64,000 bases of DNA, from NCBI GenBank assembly GCA_021014945.1, contig MU266417.1:39717-103716 (forward strand). Direction: 5' to 3'. The notes under the pieces were generated by a model. It was not told the DNA's origin, did not search any database, and saw only the letters and a program-made list of their open reading frames with translations. Shown one piece after another: positions 13,327 through 26,040 of this stretch (position 1 is the first letter of the stretch; each line of letters starts with the position of its first letter). The position numbers and the translations under genes were made by a program. The stretch is from Leucogyrophana mollusca (taxonomy: Eukaryota; Basidiomycota; Agaricomycetes; Boletales).

Positions 13327-14607
13327 TCACAGATGCCGTTGATACTCAGCTGGACACAACGTCAGTCCAGGTACTCCTTCGGACAAAATACGGAAGGGCT
13401 CACCAGAGACCATGGCGTGGTCACGTTCGTAGGGCTCCAGTGTGATTTGCTCGATGGGCTTGAATTTATTTTCCCGTAGTTTTTGGACTTCCTGGACAAA
13501 GACGGCTGACGGTGCCGCTGTCGAGTCTATACACGAAGCCTTGATGGAGATAACGACGTGACCGCCGTCTTTGAGGAAATATTGTGCGTTGTGGATGACG
13601 ATACGTGCTTGGTCTGGCTGCGCAACGTCTGCGAATATGACGTCGACCGTCGACATGAGCATGCGATATTTGTTTGGAAGACGCGCGTCTTCAACGATTG
13701 CTAGAAAACAGTCAAGTTGTCAAGGCACTAGTGCTATGCAGGCCCGGAAATACTTACGGATAACGTTTGTCCGCTTTTTTGCCATGTTGATCAGATCACG
13801 CCCTGACCGCGGCGAGAACTCGACGGCGTAAACAACACCTTCCTGTCATACAACTGTGAATGAGGGGGAGAATGTAGCAGTGACGACGAAAACCTACCGG
13901 ACCGACAATATCTGCTACATGACTGACACTCGTCCCGCTAGCAGCACCAAGGTACAACACCTTTTTTCCAGGTTCAATGTAGACCTTGTCCATACCCCCA
14001 AGGACACCAGCGGCCAATTTGCTACGGAATGGATTCCAGACACGGTACTCCACCTTTGTGTCTTCCACCCCGCCCTCGATAGATATCCGCTTCTCGCCAT
14101 ACACAGATTCTCCAGGGACCAGATTTTTTGTGACGAGCAGGTGATCTTTGCCTTTAGCAATGAACACACCAGGGTGTCGATGGGGCTCCAAGATGACTTT
14201 TGCACCTCCCCTCGCTCCGCCACGCCCACCACGACCGCCTGGACCTCCCCGTCCACCTCCACGTCCACCGACTCGCCCGCGATCCCCACCGCGGCCGCGA
14301 CTTTGGACGCCGCCTCCTCGAACACCACCACCTACAGTATGTCAGGGTGAGCAGATGCAAGATGTAGATGAGCGCACCTCGTCCGCCTCCTCTACCTCCT
14401 CCCCCACGTGGTGCACCTCTTCCACCGCCAAAGCCCCCTCCACGTCCTCCCCCTCGTCCCCCACCAAATCCGCCGCGGTTTCCTGATGCGCCTGAGTAAA
14501 AAGATATGTGCTCGATATCAGAGAAAGAACTCTGGTTTACAGATCGACAAAAAGGAAGGGGGGATAAAGAGTGTTTCGAGCATATGTCCGGACATACCGA
14601 ATGCCAT
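13327..14607 (-). CDS. NOP1: fibrillarin, rRNA 2'-O-methyltransferase of box C/D snoRNPs
   Basis: Six exons close in frame to 320 residues: 14607-14598, 14491-14378, 14331-13898, 13842-13758, 13700-13404 and 13349-13327. The first exon is only 10 nt (M-A-F plus one base). Next comes a Gly/Arg-rich (GAR) region of about 85 residues, then the methyltransferase fold: [11 protein letters not shown] for S-adenosylmethionine binding, [10 protein letters not shown], and [10 protein letters not shown]. The last intron (13403-13350, 54 nt) is open and a multiple of three. Reading through it would add 18 residues, but splicing gives the usual short tail after E-R-D-H-A. Fibrillarin acts in the nucleolus with Nop56, Nop58 and Snu13. 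Confidence 0.95.
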
Positions 14608-16201
14608 TAATCCTCCCTCCAAGGTTGTCTTGAAGCTCCTCGTTGAGCGAAACGGTGCGCTGATTATTCTGAACGAAATCCGACAAAGGAAACCAAAATT
14701 TTGCAGTATACCTCGAGCGGAGTTGCTTCCAAGTGGTGGCTGAGGCCAAATAGTGCCAAAGACCGGTTATCTATGCGTCAGTGAGTTTTCTAACAGTCAG
14801 AGTGTGTTGAACAGCCAAACATTCGCCCATGTCATTTGCATCGTTTATATCGAGGCAGACCAGATCTTTGATCTATGCGCCTTTGAACTCAACCCGCCGA
14901 ATATGCATGATCTGGCGCACATTCCTTTGAGTCTCAGTCTCAGCCGCTACCCTCGTGTTACCTGGGCTCGTGGCATACCTGAAACCAAGCATAAGACCGT
15001 GACCTGGTGCTTGTACTGCATTCGCATGCATTGCCGCCATCTGACTGGCCCTATGCTGTCAATGGTGTGTCGGTATTTGAACCGATTTCCATGAGTAATA
15101 GATATTTTTGTTGCACTATCATCCGTTGTGTACTGACGACCTTGGCCTCCTTTCTGCGTTTAGAACGGCACCCAAACGTCCGAAATACTGCGATATCACG
15201 CGGGGCAGCAGTGGCCAGGCGATCACCTACCCTAGTCCAAAGGGAGACCCACGGCCGACCATTTCCACCCGAGTCCGTCGGAAGGTCGGAAGTCTCTAGG
15301 TTTTTATCGGACAGCCCATTTGTTCAAGGATAACGGCGTTTACGAGTGCAAGAGGACCATCATTACACTGGCGACGGGCGACATTGGGAAATCCTGTGAC
15401 GTTGTCGCAGTAGCTCTCCCATTATTCCGTGTTGCTCAATAGGGTTTCCTCACAACCAGATACGACGAAGCGATAGAGCCTGTTTTTGTCACTAGCGATT
15501 ACTGTTCAGGCACCGAGGTCCAACTACAAGGACGTCGATAGCGACACCACTTGTGCAGAGTGGTGGAAGTGAGACAACTGTGCTCTAACTTTAGTAGCCT
15601 ATCAGAACAGTAGCCACAGCAAGCGTATGTTTAGGTGTGTGCCCGCGCACCTAAAATGAAACTTCCTGAATGTCCTACACTGAATACCCAAAGCTGAACT
15701 TCGATGCTGGTCAGCGCCCATAACGGGTTATCGTTATCCCTTTCGGCCGACTTCTGCTTCACAATGACCCGGTACGTACATTGTGCAGGTGACAGTGGTG
15801 ACAGGCGCGTCTTGCAAAGACCCTGCCCTGCACCTGCGTTTCATCTTACTCGCCTTACTTTAACGGGGCTGTCGACAGAAAGGGCAAATTCGTTACGCCT
15901 TTTGCAAATCCTTCCGTCCTTGGCTTGCAGGCTGGACGGTAAAGAGATGTTGCGGCCCGACATTTGTCGTATGTTCTTTGTACACCCTTGTCTCCTTTCC
16001 TCCCTTGAGCGCAGTCGTTCGAATAGCGAAATGGCTGCAGTACGGTGTCTACTTACCTGTAACTCAGAGATCTTCGTGAAGTGCGTGGATCCAGTACTCA
16101 GAAGTCTTAGTTCGGAGAATTTCCGATCATCGATCAGCTGCTTCAACCATCTCCCGGCTTAGCCAGCATGTCATATGGGAATATCAATGACGGCTGTCTA
16201 T
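14608..16201. other. intergenic, about 1.6 kb, no supported gene
   Basis: Short frames on both strands have no recognisable domain and no consistent splicing. No repeat or RNA gene was seen. Confidence 0.4.
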
Positions 16202-16207
16202 TATAAA
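16202..16207 (+). promoter_or_regulatory. TATA box of the MFS transporter gene
   Basis: A TATAAA hexamer lies about 110 nt upstream of the ATG at 16318. Confidence 0.5.
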
Positions 16208-16317
16208 GGTCGGCTTGATGGGCCCTTGAAGTTCATTCCCTCATCGCTTTCCCTTCTTTGAGTTTGTCGTTGAGCACTAGTGTTGGTTTGATCCTTGTGA
16301 GGAGCGCTGGAGAAGTT

Positions 16318-18324
16318 ATGTCCGAGAAGAGTACCCCTTCCCGGGAACTCGCGGATGAAAACCAACAGGCCGCATCAGACGGCGGTTCTTCTCACCCAAA
16401 TCTCACACCGGATGAACAGACTCTTCACGAACAGACGTCGGGAAAGCTGGACAAGTACCTGGGCGAGGCACCAGACGGAGGGTTCAAAGCGTGGTCGGTG
16501 GTGGTAGCGTGAGTGCCCTAACATCACTATCCCGAGCCGTGACTGTATGACTGACATAGTTGTCGTCAAGCATAGCGCTGTGCACATTTTCAACGTGAGT
16601 CCGTTTCTCTGGGATTCCGGGAAACTCAGTGTGTATTGGGAACTCATTCCGGTCTGAAGTTTTGGTTACGTCAACGCTTGGGGGGTAAGAACCATCGTCC
16701 TCTGATAATGCTCATATATACTAAGCCTCCTCCCAGGTGTTCCAAGCATACTATGAAGAGAATCTATTGTCCGATTCTACACCATCGAACATGTAAGTAA
16801 ATTCCTTTTCCTTTCTCTCCAGTCGCCGATTGTCCTTCCTCCAGCGCATGGATAGGTTCAGTGCAGGTAAGACGCTCATCCCAATCCGTTTGGAACAATC
16901 GAGCTGACTGTTGTTCATCTCGCAGTACGCATTATGCTTCTTGCCCGGCCTGGTCACTGGACGGCTATTCGATCTAGGATATTTCAAGATACCCTACTTT
17001 ATCGCAAGCTGTCTCGTCATTTTATGTACCTTCCTCATCGCGGAATGCACGCAGTACTGGCAATTCTTCCTGTGTCAGGGAGTCGGCGTTGGCGTGTGTA
17101 CCTCTTTTTTGCATCTCCCTTTCATTTCTCAAGCCCGATTTAGTTGGCTTGTGGAATAGTTTTTGGTCCTGCACTGGGGATTGTGTCACACTGGTTTAAG
17201 AAAAGGCGTGGTTTGGCGCTCGGCATTACTGCTATCGGCTCGTCGTGCGGTGGTACTCTGTTCCCAGTGGCTGCGCAGAACCTTTTCCCGCTTGTTGGGT
17301 AAAAAGTCCCCTCCATGTGAGCCGCACGTTCAACTGATTTTTTTACATAGGTTCAAATGGAGTGTCAGAATATTTGGTTTCATGCTCCTACTCACCCTTG
17401 GAATATCCAATATCGTGAGTCTTCCACGCTACTTAGAGATGCATAATCTGACACGAAGTGTGCAGCTAATAGACCGAAGGCTTCCTCCAGTCAATGTGAC
17501 TGGAGGCCTTTTCAACTGGGCAGCACTTCGTAACCCGGCCTACGCTGTTTATTGCCTATCTGGCTGCCTCACTTTCTTGGGACTTTATACAGGTATGATA
17601 AGCCCTCTGCACGCTGTTCAGGCGAGCCGGCACTCACTCCGGACGACAGTACTTACATATATCCCCGTCAGCGCGGAATTGGCGGGAGTAAATAGTGATT
17701 TTGCGTTTTATTTGATCGCAATCGCCAATGCCTCTTCCGCTTTCGGACGTCTCACCGCAGGATTACTCGCGGACAAAGTCGGTGCGTGACGACCTCGGTC
17801 TGTTAATTTAAGAGCGTACCAACATTATCTCGCAGGCGCCCTTAACATCATGACACCGTTTACTGCTGTAGCAGGGATTCTCACCTTTGGCTGGCCATTC
17901 GCAAGGTCTCAAGGTAGCCTGATCGGCATCGCGGTCGTATACGGGTGGGTCCTTCTATGTATTAATTGGTGGGGTGCATGTTGTTGACTCGGACGTGAAC
18001 CCAGGTTTTCGTGCGGTGCATATGTTTCTCTATTGGCCGCTCCGGCTATAGCGATGGGTGATATCGGAGACGTGGGCCGTCGGGTTGGGATGTTTATGTC
18101 CTTTGCCGCCATCGGCGCGTTGGCCGGCCCACCGATATCTGGAGCTATCAACGATGCGACGGGAGGTTTCGAGGACGTCGGGTATTATGCAGGTGCGCGT
18201 GCACGTTGCCTGACATAACACAGTACTCAACACCCTACTTTCAGGTGGCATTGTCATATTCTCGGTGGGTCTGCTGCTCCTCACACGCTATCTGCACCTT
18301 GGACACCTGTGGGGGAAGTTTTAA
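16318..18324 (+). CDS. MFS transporter, monocarboxylate-porter (MCT/SLC16-like) type
   Basis: Thirteen exons close in frame to 442 residues: 16318-16508, 16571-16594, 16660-16684, 16737-16792, 16845-16866, 16926-17097, 17160-17298, 17351-17414, 17466-17592, 17650-17781, 17836-17944, 18005-18192 and 18245-18324. Three exons are only 22-25 nt. A hydrophilic N-terminus of about 55 residues ends in A-P-D-G-G-F-K-A-W-S-V-V-V, the classic start of TM1 in fungal MCT-like permeases. Diagnostic pieces follow: F-G-Y-V-N-A-W-G-V-F-Q, W-I-G-S-V-Q, G-P-A-L-G-I-V-S-H-W-F-K-K-R-R-G-L-A, and A-N-A-S-S-A-F-G-R-L-T-A-G-L-L-A-D. About 12 membrane helices are expected. Yeast relatives (MCH family) are plasma-membrane or vacuolar, and several do not carry monocarboxylates, so the substrate is open. 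Confidence 0.9.
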
Positions 18325-18840
18325 GGTCTGGCCGTCTGTTGCATCCTGATGCAGGGCATACGGAATATCAACAGATATATATTTTACAAACCATAACAAG
18401 GAATGCAAGCACGATACACTAATCACGCAGCACATTATGTCTAATGTCCATAGAACACAACCTGTATAGATTGGAGTTGTCCACCTTTAGCTTGATGAGA
18501 GAGGTGTGACCGTGTGGGCGAGTGCACCAGTGCGAATACTTTCAGAATCGCCACCAATAATGGTGGTCTACCGGTGTAATTCGTTCTCATGACCGACTTT
18601 GAAGGCGGTGTCCTTGTCTGGGTACCGCTACAGGGACACTGGCGATATATGCTTGCGGGAAGATATACTCAGACTGATCATCAGATAAAATGAAATAGGA
18701 CATAATTTTCTGAATCGTAGAAATGAGTGAGTTAGGAGTCTACCAGGCCAGTCCTACGACAAAACAAAACAAAACCCTAAGAAAGTGATATATCCCCCTT
18801 ATATAAATGTAAGGCTGAACTTATGAAGTTCCTTGCGTGA
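18325..18840. other. intergenic
   Basis: No coding frame is supported. It is A/T-rich around 18761-18830. Confidence 0.4.
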
Positions 18841-19960
18841 AGCCAGGCCATCCGAGAGCTGGATCGCTACCATAGCTCTTCAGATGAGCGGCCCCCGAAG
18901 AAGGGTGAATCTCAACCACAGACGCTTTTCGGTGCAACACAACGTAAACTCCCAGAAATCAAGTTTCTGGGGGAGATATTAACTCGGTCGAATCAAAACC
19001 TCGCCTTGTTGGACGAAGAGCTCAGAGCAGCCAAGGAACACTTACAAGAATCTCACGCTACACTTGCATGTGCCCAGGAAAAGGCAGCATGGCACAGCGA
19101 ATTATTGACTATGAACGCAAGAAGCTCAAACGCTCGGAAACCGCACTGGAGAAGAAGCAGCAGGATGAAGTGTTGATGCTTGAGGGATCTGCAGACGGCT
19201 GGAGAATGCAAAGGCTCGCGAGGAGCTTCGTGAGAGTCACCCGAAAATCTGGCCGTTGAAGGTGCGACGTTAACGCAATGCACAATGAGGGATCAAGGCT
19301 GTTTTATCACGGAATAAGCTGCATACTTTCAAGCTTCTCCACAAAGAAGTCTTTAAAAAGGAGGCCAGGTCCCTTGCACGGTTCCTGGTGCGGACTGGCC
19401 CAGGAGTGAATCGAAGGGGGAGGGGTATTCAAAAGATCGCACAGCCTGCAGTTCATCCACAAGTCATGTAATCATGAGTCATCGCACTGTGGCCAGGGTG
19501 TTGATTGAAGGGAGATTGGCCATGCGAGTTCAGCCTGGCTACGACATCTCACAAGCCAAAGGTGACTTACCCATTCTTAACATCCACTGCGGCCAAAAGC
19601 ATTGCCTAATCCCTGATTTACATGCACTGGCCGTGGGTGATAGTACGGCACTAAGAAACGTCAACATGTTAAGCTGAAAGCACGATCTTATGACCAAGCT
19701 TGGTGACGGCGCCCCACGCAAGCGCCATGCTCGCGTCATCTCCGTCGCATCATCTGCAAATTACACCAGCAAATCGGTGATCCAGCACAACAATGTCCGG
19801 ATTTACTGTACCTCGCATGGACACCTTGTGTCCCTCCAGCCTTTCCTGCAACCAGACTTTCTGCCGAGCGCGCGACGCTACAATCTCACCAGGTGATAGT
19901 AGTCCTTTGCAGAGCTTACTGACAAATGACGGTTGATCACGAAAGCCAAGTTTCGTTGAC
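18841..19960 (+). pseudogene. decayed copy of a multicopy Agaricomycete gene (coiled coil plus conserved core)
   Basis: A long open stretch (18843-19113) encodes a coiled-coil-like segment containing G-E-I-L-T-R-S-N-Q-N-L-A-L-L. The match then moves to another frame near 19104-19200 (D-Y-E-R-K-K-L-K-R-S), to a third frame near 19205, and to further pieces such as A-R-S-L-A-R-F-L-V-R-T-G (about 19360-19400) and M-S-H-R-T-V-A-R-V-L-I-E-G (from 19474). From memory these resemble, in this order, an uncharacterised multicopy gene family of mushroom fungi (coiled coil, then an SRRTVxRVxxEGGIA-like core). Frameshifts and stops show it is dead. I infer that it spread as part of, or together with, transposons. 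Limits are approximate. Confidence 0.5.
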
Positions 19961-21311
19961 TATCATGGAGCTCAGTGGTGCTTGTGTCGGTCAGCGCAGA
20001 TTTGTTCGAGTGAACAGAGCTCGGCGCCAAACTAGGTCTCGGTCAGGGGAAGAAGCGAGGTCATGTCCGACTCCCCAGAGACTGGGGAGAGACAAACCGT
20101 TACTCGGACTGAGCACGAAAACTAAATACTTTAATTTTTTGAACACAACACCTTCCTAATTTGTCGATATCTTTTCTTTGCAAAGCCTTCCCAGATGTTG
20201 ATGATCGTCAGGTATAGAGGTATGTTAGGCGCTGTGGGGACTCGGAAAATGGTTCACCCCCAATGGAACTCTTCCGGTTAAGATTGTCGTCACCCAATAT
20301 TCTCAAGTCTTGCGCACTAATTATCCAATTCAGTAGTGGGTCATAGTCTACACACAAACCAAATATTGCCGTCGGCGAGCACACATGCGCCAGATACACA
20401 TAACGGGGGCTACTCACGAAAAATCTCATTCTGGTATACGGGAGAACCTATAACTGCCCTAATAGTGAACGAAGTGGTGACCCATTTGTCGGAGATGCGA
20501 GGAAGAATGAGCACCAGAAACTTGAATGTTGACAGCGCAACTGGGCTATGAAAATTGGATGGTGAATAGAACTGCCAGAGTTGGTGTAAAGCGTTTCTCC
20601 GGATCGCAGATGAGGTGGATCAGGTGCTAAAGGATGTTCCCCATTCCCTTCTGAACCAGTATCTAGGGTGCCTGAATTGCCCCAGAGGTCCCCTTAATGC
20701 TTGCTGACCTGTGATATGATGGGATGCACAGCCATAGCATTTCGGTGTCGCTCTGGACGTTCCGTGCTCTCCGTGGGCGGATGGTTTACGGGGACCGACA
20801 CAGCGTGTCCCGATTTCGTCGCCATTGACAGCTGCAACTCAAGGTCGGCGGCTATCAAGGAACGTTTCAGTGAGTTCCATGCAAGCTCTCAACTGACCAT
20901 TTCTCCCGCCGAATTGGAATGATGGCTTGGAGAATCGTGATGGGGAATTGAGTTGAAACCGAAGAGAGCCGTTTAACAGAACTGCCCTAATACTGCCCGA
21001 TTTGATAGGTAATGAACGGAACGATGTAGACACAGATTTACTAGCAGGTTGATGTCCGTTTTGCCGAAGCCGTCACTTGGCCGTTACACTAGTTTTGCCT
21101 GCGGAGAGCTGTGGCGGTCACATTGAGCTGAGTCTGAATATAAACGGCAGATTCCGCATGAGCCACCCGGTCCCGACAAGCCCAGAAAATTTGTCGAGAT
21201 CAAGTCAGTACCGTCAGGTTCCATCGATACACCCATCCCAACCACCAAATCACATCCAAGCCTTGTCGACTTACGAAGTCGACCCTTGGATAACAAAACT
21301 AGAAAACTCTC
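19961..21311. other. intergenic, possibly more of the decayed copy
   Basis: No frame can be supported. The position suggests it may hold the rest of the decayed gene to its left, but I cannot align it by eye. Confidence 0.3.
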
Positions 21312-22854
21312 ATGTCAGCGTAAGGCCTAGTCTATCATTCTGAAGTTCAGGGACAAAAATTGATTTTATTTTCGTGCGTTTGCAGTGAAGAGACGCTACA
21401 GGATGTTGCCGAGAACGAGATCGAGTCCAACTGGGACCAGGTCGTCGACAAGTGCGCTGAGAACTTACATATCTGTCTCGTTCGGCCAGGCTGATCGCGG
21501 CCTACACAGCTTCGATAACATGGACTTGAAGCCCGAGCTACTCCGGGGTGTTTATGCCTATGGGTGAGCGCTCCCGATGTTGAAGAGTCGAGTAACCATT
21601 CTGACAATACTTCAGTTTCGAGAGACCCTCTGCAATTCAACAGCGTGCCATCGTACCCGTCGTGAAGGGCCATGATGTTATCGCCCAGGCGCAATCTGGT
21701 ACAGGAAAGACTGCCACTTTCTCCATCTCCATTCTTCAGCAGCTGGACATGTCCATCAAAGGCTGCCAGGCGCTCATCCTCGCGCCCACCCGTGAGCTCG
21801 CGCAGCAAATTCAAAAAGTCGTCATCGCCCTCGGCGACTATATGAATATCGAATGCCACGCATGTGTCGGTGGCACCAATGTCCGTGAGGATATGGCTAA
21901 ACTCCAGGAGGGAGTTCAAGTTGTTGTTGGTACCCCTGGACGGGTGTACGACATGATCAACCGAAGGGCTCTCAGGACCGACAACATCAAGATTTTCTGC
22001 CTCGACGAAGCCGATGAAATGTTGTCCCGTGGGTTCAAGGACCAGATTTACGAGCTCTTCCAGCTTCTTCCTCAGGAAACTCAGGTTGTTCTCCTTTCCG
22101 CTACCATGCCCGCCGATGTTTTGGAAGTCACGAAGAAGTTCATGCGTGATCCCGTCCGTATTCTCGTCAAGAGGGACGAGTTGACTTTGGAAGGTATCAA
22201 GCAATTCTACATTGCCGTTGAGAAGGAAGAGTGGAAACTCGACACGCTTTGCGATCTTTACGAGACTGTTACAATCACCCAGGCCGTCATCTTCTGTAAC
22301 ACCAGGCGGAAGGTTGACTGGTTGACGGAGAAAATGCACTCGCGTGAATTCACCGTCTCTGCCATGGTCAGTATCGCCAGACTCATCGTTCAAACTTGCG
22401 GACTTATGACTTTTGTGCCTGTTTAGCACGGTGATATGGAGCAAAAGCAGCGTGAAGTCCTGATGAAGGAGTTCCGCTCCGGTTCATCCCGTGTCCTGAT
22501 CACTACGGATCTTCTCGCTCGTGGAATCGATGTGCAACAGGTCTCGCTTGTTATCAACTACGACTTGCCCACGAACAGGGAGAACTACATCCATCGTATC
22601 GGTCGCGGCGGCCGTTTCGGACGCAAGGGTGTTGCCATCAACTTTGTAACAACCGACGACGTACGGATGCTGAGAGATATTGAACGTGAGTATTATTTCG
22701 GTGATAAATCAACCGTAACTGAAACCCATCACCCCCAAAGAATTCTACAACACACAAATTGACGAGATGCCTTTGAACGTCGCGTAAGTGCCATTCCTCC
22801 GGTTGTTACTGCTTGACCGATCTAACGAGATACGTTTCCAGTGACCTCATTTAG
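21312..22854 (+). CDS. TIF1: translation initiation factor eIF4A (DEAD-box RNA helicase)
   Basis: Seven exons close in frame to 397 residues: 21312-21319, 21386-21451, 21510-21563, 21616-22366, 22427-22685, 22741-22783 and 22842-22854. The first exon is 8 nt and the last 13 nt. All helicase motifs are present: Q motif region [10 protein letters not shown], motif I A-Q-S-G-T-G-K-T (68-75), P-T-R-E-L-A, T-P-G-R, D-E-A-D (173-176), S-A-T (204-206), the A-R-G-I-D block and H-R-I-G-R-G-G-R. The C-terminus is the expected P-L-N-V-A-D-L-I. As part of eIF4F it unwinds mRNA 5' leaders in the cytosol. Length and motif spacing are normal for the family. Confidence 0.97.
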
Positions 22855-23456
22855 ATGATTGGTCTACGGACCTTGCTTACGACGCCGTTTTGAAATAATG
22901 CCATGCCCTCTTTTCTTGGTCTCTCTTTCGTTTTTCCACCCTGTGTCCTTACAGTAAAATGGCTCGGTCATGTACCGGGCGCTGTTCTGCCATTCTTTCG
23001 TATTACATCTGTCACTGTAGCTGCATCCTCTTACTGTTTCTACGACTGTTCTCATGAGATGGAAGTGGGGAGGATATATATAACAGTTCAACATCCTTGC
23101 GCGGGTGAGTAAGAACCCGGAACGGCATCGAACTTGGGAAGCAGACAGATCGCATAGCCTCGTCGCGGTGCCTCTACGGCTTTCTTCGTATGTGATCCTA
23201 TTTGTGATGATCGAGCCCTGTATTCGAGGCTGTGAAAAGCTGCGCAAGGCTTTCTTCCCGTAGCCCAGCGACTCGTGGCCGACACCATCAGCCGTGCCTC
23301 TTCCCGACCCGCTGCTAACTGGGCTCTACTATATATTGTCATCCGGCCAGACTCACTAACAGTCCAGCCCCGATCTCATCTCTGCCGAGGGCTGTTTACC
23401 TGAGCCTTTTATTTTCTTCATAAAGAGGCTCATGTCCCCTGCTGCCATTATCAGCT
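22855..23456. other. intergenic
   Basis: Short frames only, mostly on the minus strand, without domains. It is the 3' flank of eIF4A and the promoter region of the phosphatase. Confidence 0.4.
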
Positions 23457-23462
23457 TATAAA
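23457..23462 (+). promoter_or_regulatory. TATA box of the phosphatase gene
   Basis: TATAAA lies about 125 nt upstream of the ATG-only first exon at 23586. Confidence 0.5.
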
Positions 23463-23585
23463 GGGCCCCCCGCCCAATTCCATCAACAATCCCTCTTGAC
23501 ACACCAGATATTCCCCCGCTTGTCCTCCTTCAAATTCTAAACTTGTGTAACGTTCTTCTCGAGATCAATCACCGTTAAAGTTGTC

Positions 23586-24211
23586 ATGGTGAGTCGTCTT
23601 TTGAGCGGCTCTCTGTCGATGGGCCTGTACTTTCCCCCATCACCTCTGACATATAATTTCAGCAGCGCAGAAAGTTGTCCTTATCTTCGCAGCCCCAGAC
23701 CGTTCATTCAACAATGTCCAACTGGCCATCTTCGCCCTCAGTGCAGACCCCCTACCCGGCACGACCTTCCGGAGCGTCAGAAATACTACCCAGACTATAC
23801 GTCTCCGATCTCAGCTTCGCCGAAAACCCCGCCGCACTCGTCTCGCTAGGCATCACGCATATTCTCTCCGCCATGCGCGGGTTTGTCGCAGCGCCTCAAG
23901 GGCTTCATATACACCGCGCTCAGTTCCCACTCGAAGATCTCCCCTTTTCAGAGCTTGCCGCTCATCTACCGGGGACAACCGCCTTTCTCCGCAGCGCACT
24001 GCACGATCCCAACGCCAGGGTACTCGTCCACTGCATGGAGGGTGTGAGCCGCAGTACGAGCGTCGTGTGTGCCTTCCTTATCGCCGAGTACGGGTGGACA
24101 CCCGCACAAGCCATTCAGTTTGTCAAATCGAGAAGAAGGTCAGCAGAACCCAATATGGGATTCGTACAGCAGCTGCAGGAGTACGCAGATTCACTAAGAC
24201 CGGCATCATGA
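23586..24211 (+). CDS. dual-specificity protein phosphatase
   Basis: The model has a first coding exon that is just the ATG (23586-23588), followed directly by GTGAGT, and a second exon 23663-24211. The joined product is 183 residues. It starts M-Q-R-R-K and continues with a normal DSP fold: I-L-P-R-L-Y-V-S-D-L at the start of the domain, the general-acid region F-P-L-E-D, and the catalytic loop V-H-C-M-E-G-V-S-R-S, which matches H-C-x5-R with the nucleophile at about Cys125. Length is typical for a stand-alone atypical DSP. The substrate is unknown. Translation could instead begin at the internal ATG (23714), which would give a protein lacking the basic leader. The gene converges with the Rab gene. 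Confidence 0.88.
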
Positions 24212-24500
24212 TGTGGGGAAGGACATATGGACCTATGTGATGTGGCGTGTGGCGAGCATGATGCATAGCGGACGGACGTTGACACCAGGCCCACTGGCCT
24301 TCATCGAATTCATCCCAAAAGTTCAGTACAGTCTGTATTTCCTTCATACCCCGCGCGGGATTTCTCTGATAACACCGCACCGCTGCAATGATTCCGCGCA
24401 TCCCCGGTAATACAGAGTAATAACTATATCTTAGTCCGCAGCATGCTACAATACTGTACACCAACCTATGAATAATGCACATAATAGACAGATAGGGTCC

Positions 24501-25465
<965 letters not shown>

Positions 25466-25701
25466 ACTGAACAATTATGCTTACACGATTCCGGAATAGA
25501 AGGAGGGTAGGGGTAAGCTGAGGGGAAGAACAAGGTATAGGCCACACTGGCACCTGAGAGTCTGTCTCCACACTCCCAAAACAGGCGCCACTGAATGTTG
25601 CTCACGTGGTTGTTACTGTACCGGATAAACCCGGAAAGTCCTTGCTTCAGGTCTGCTACAGAACATCGAAAAGCATCTCTCGAAACCGACCATCTACCAT
25701 C
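25466..25701. promoter_or_regulatory. shared divergent promoter region (Rab gene / ATP15)
   Basis: Only 236 nt separate the two start codons, which face away from each other, so both promoters must lie in or overlap this interval. I see no clear TATA box. Confidence 0.5.
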
Positions 25702-26040
25702 ATGAGCAGTGCAACCTGGCGCAGCGTTTTCACGTACGTTAGAGATGAAAACTCAGCAGGGCTTGTTCGCTGAAAGTTCTCGCATGCCCAGGTACAACAA
25801 ATACGCCCAAATCACCGCCCGGGCTGTTCGTCAATCTCTCAAGGAAAGCGAGCGCGTGCAGGCTGAGAAAAGAGGGCAGACGGCACTGAGATATCAAAAC
25901 TGGGAAAATGGGGTTGGTGGACAGCAGGTAATTTGCCACTGACATCTCCGTCCTTGTACATCTCACTCAGGTGTTCCGTACAGGTGTTCTTGAACCCTGA
26001 GGAGGACAAGGGTCCTCCGAAGAAAACCGCTGCAGTCTAG
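25702..26040 (+). CDS. ATP15: mitochondrial F1-ATP synthase subunit epsilon
   Basis: Three exons, 25702-25733, 25792-25927 and 25984-26040, join to 74 residues. The protein begins M-S-S-A-T-W-R-S-V-F-T-Y-N-K-Y, the hallmark of the small eukaryotic epsilon subunit, with A-R-A-V-R-Q-S-L-K next and a Lys/Pro-rich end. In the mitochondrial F1 central stalk it stabilises gamma and delta. The length fits the family (about 60-75). Two AG acceptors are present before the last exon. Only the second (25981-25983) keeps the frame open to the TAG. Confidence 0.92.

Noticed and set aside
13350..13403. Reading fibrillarin straight through its last intron
   Set aside because: The 54-nt stretch is open, but it has GTGAGC and CAG borders, and splicing gives the normal fibrillarin end.
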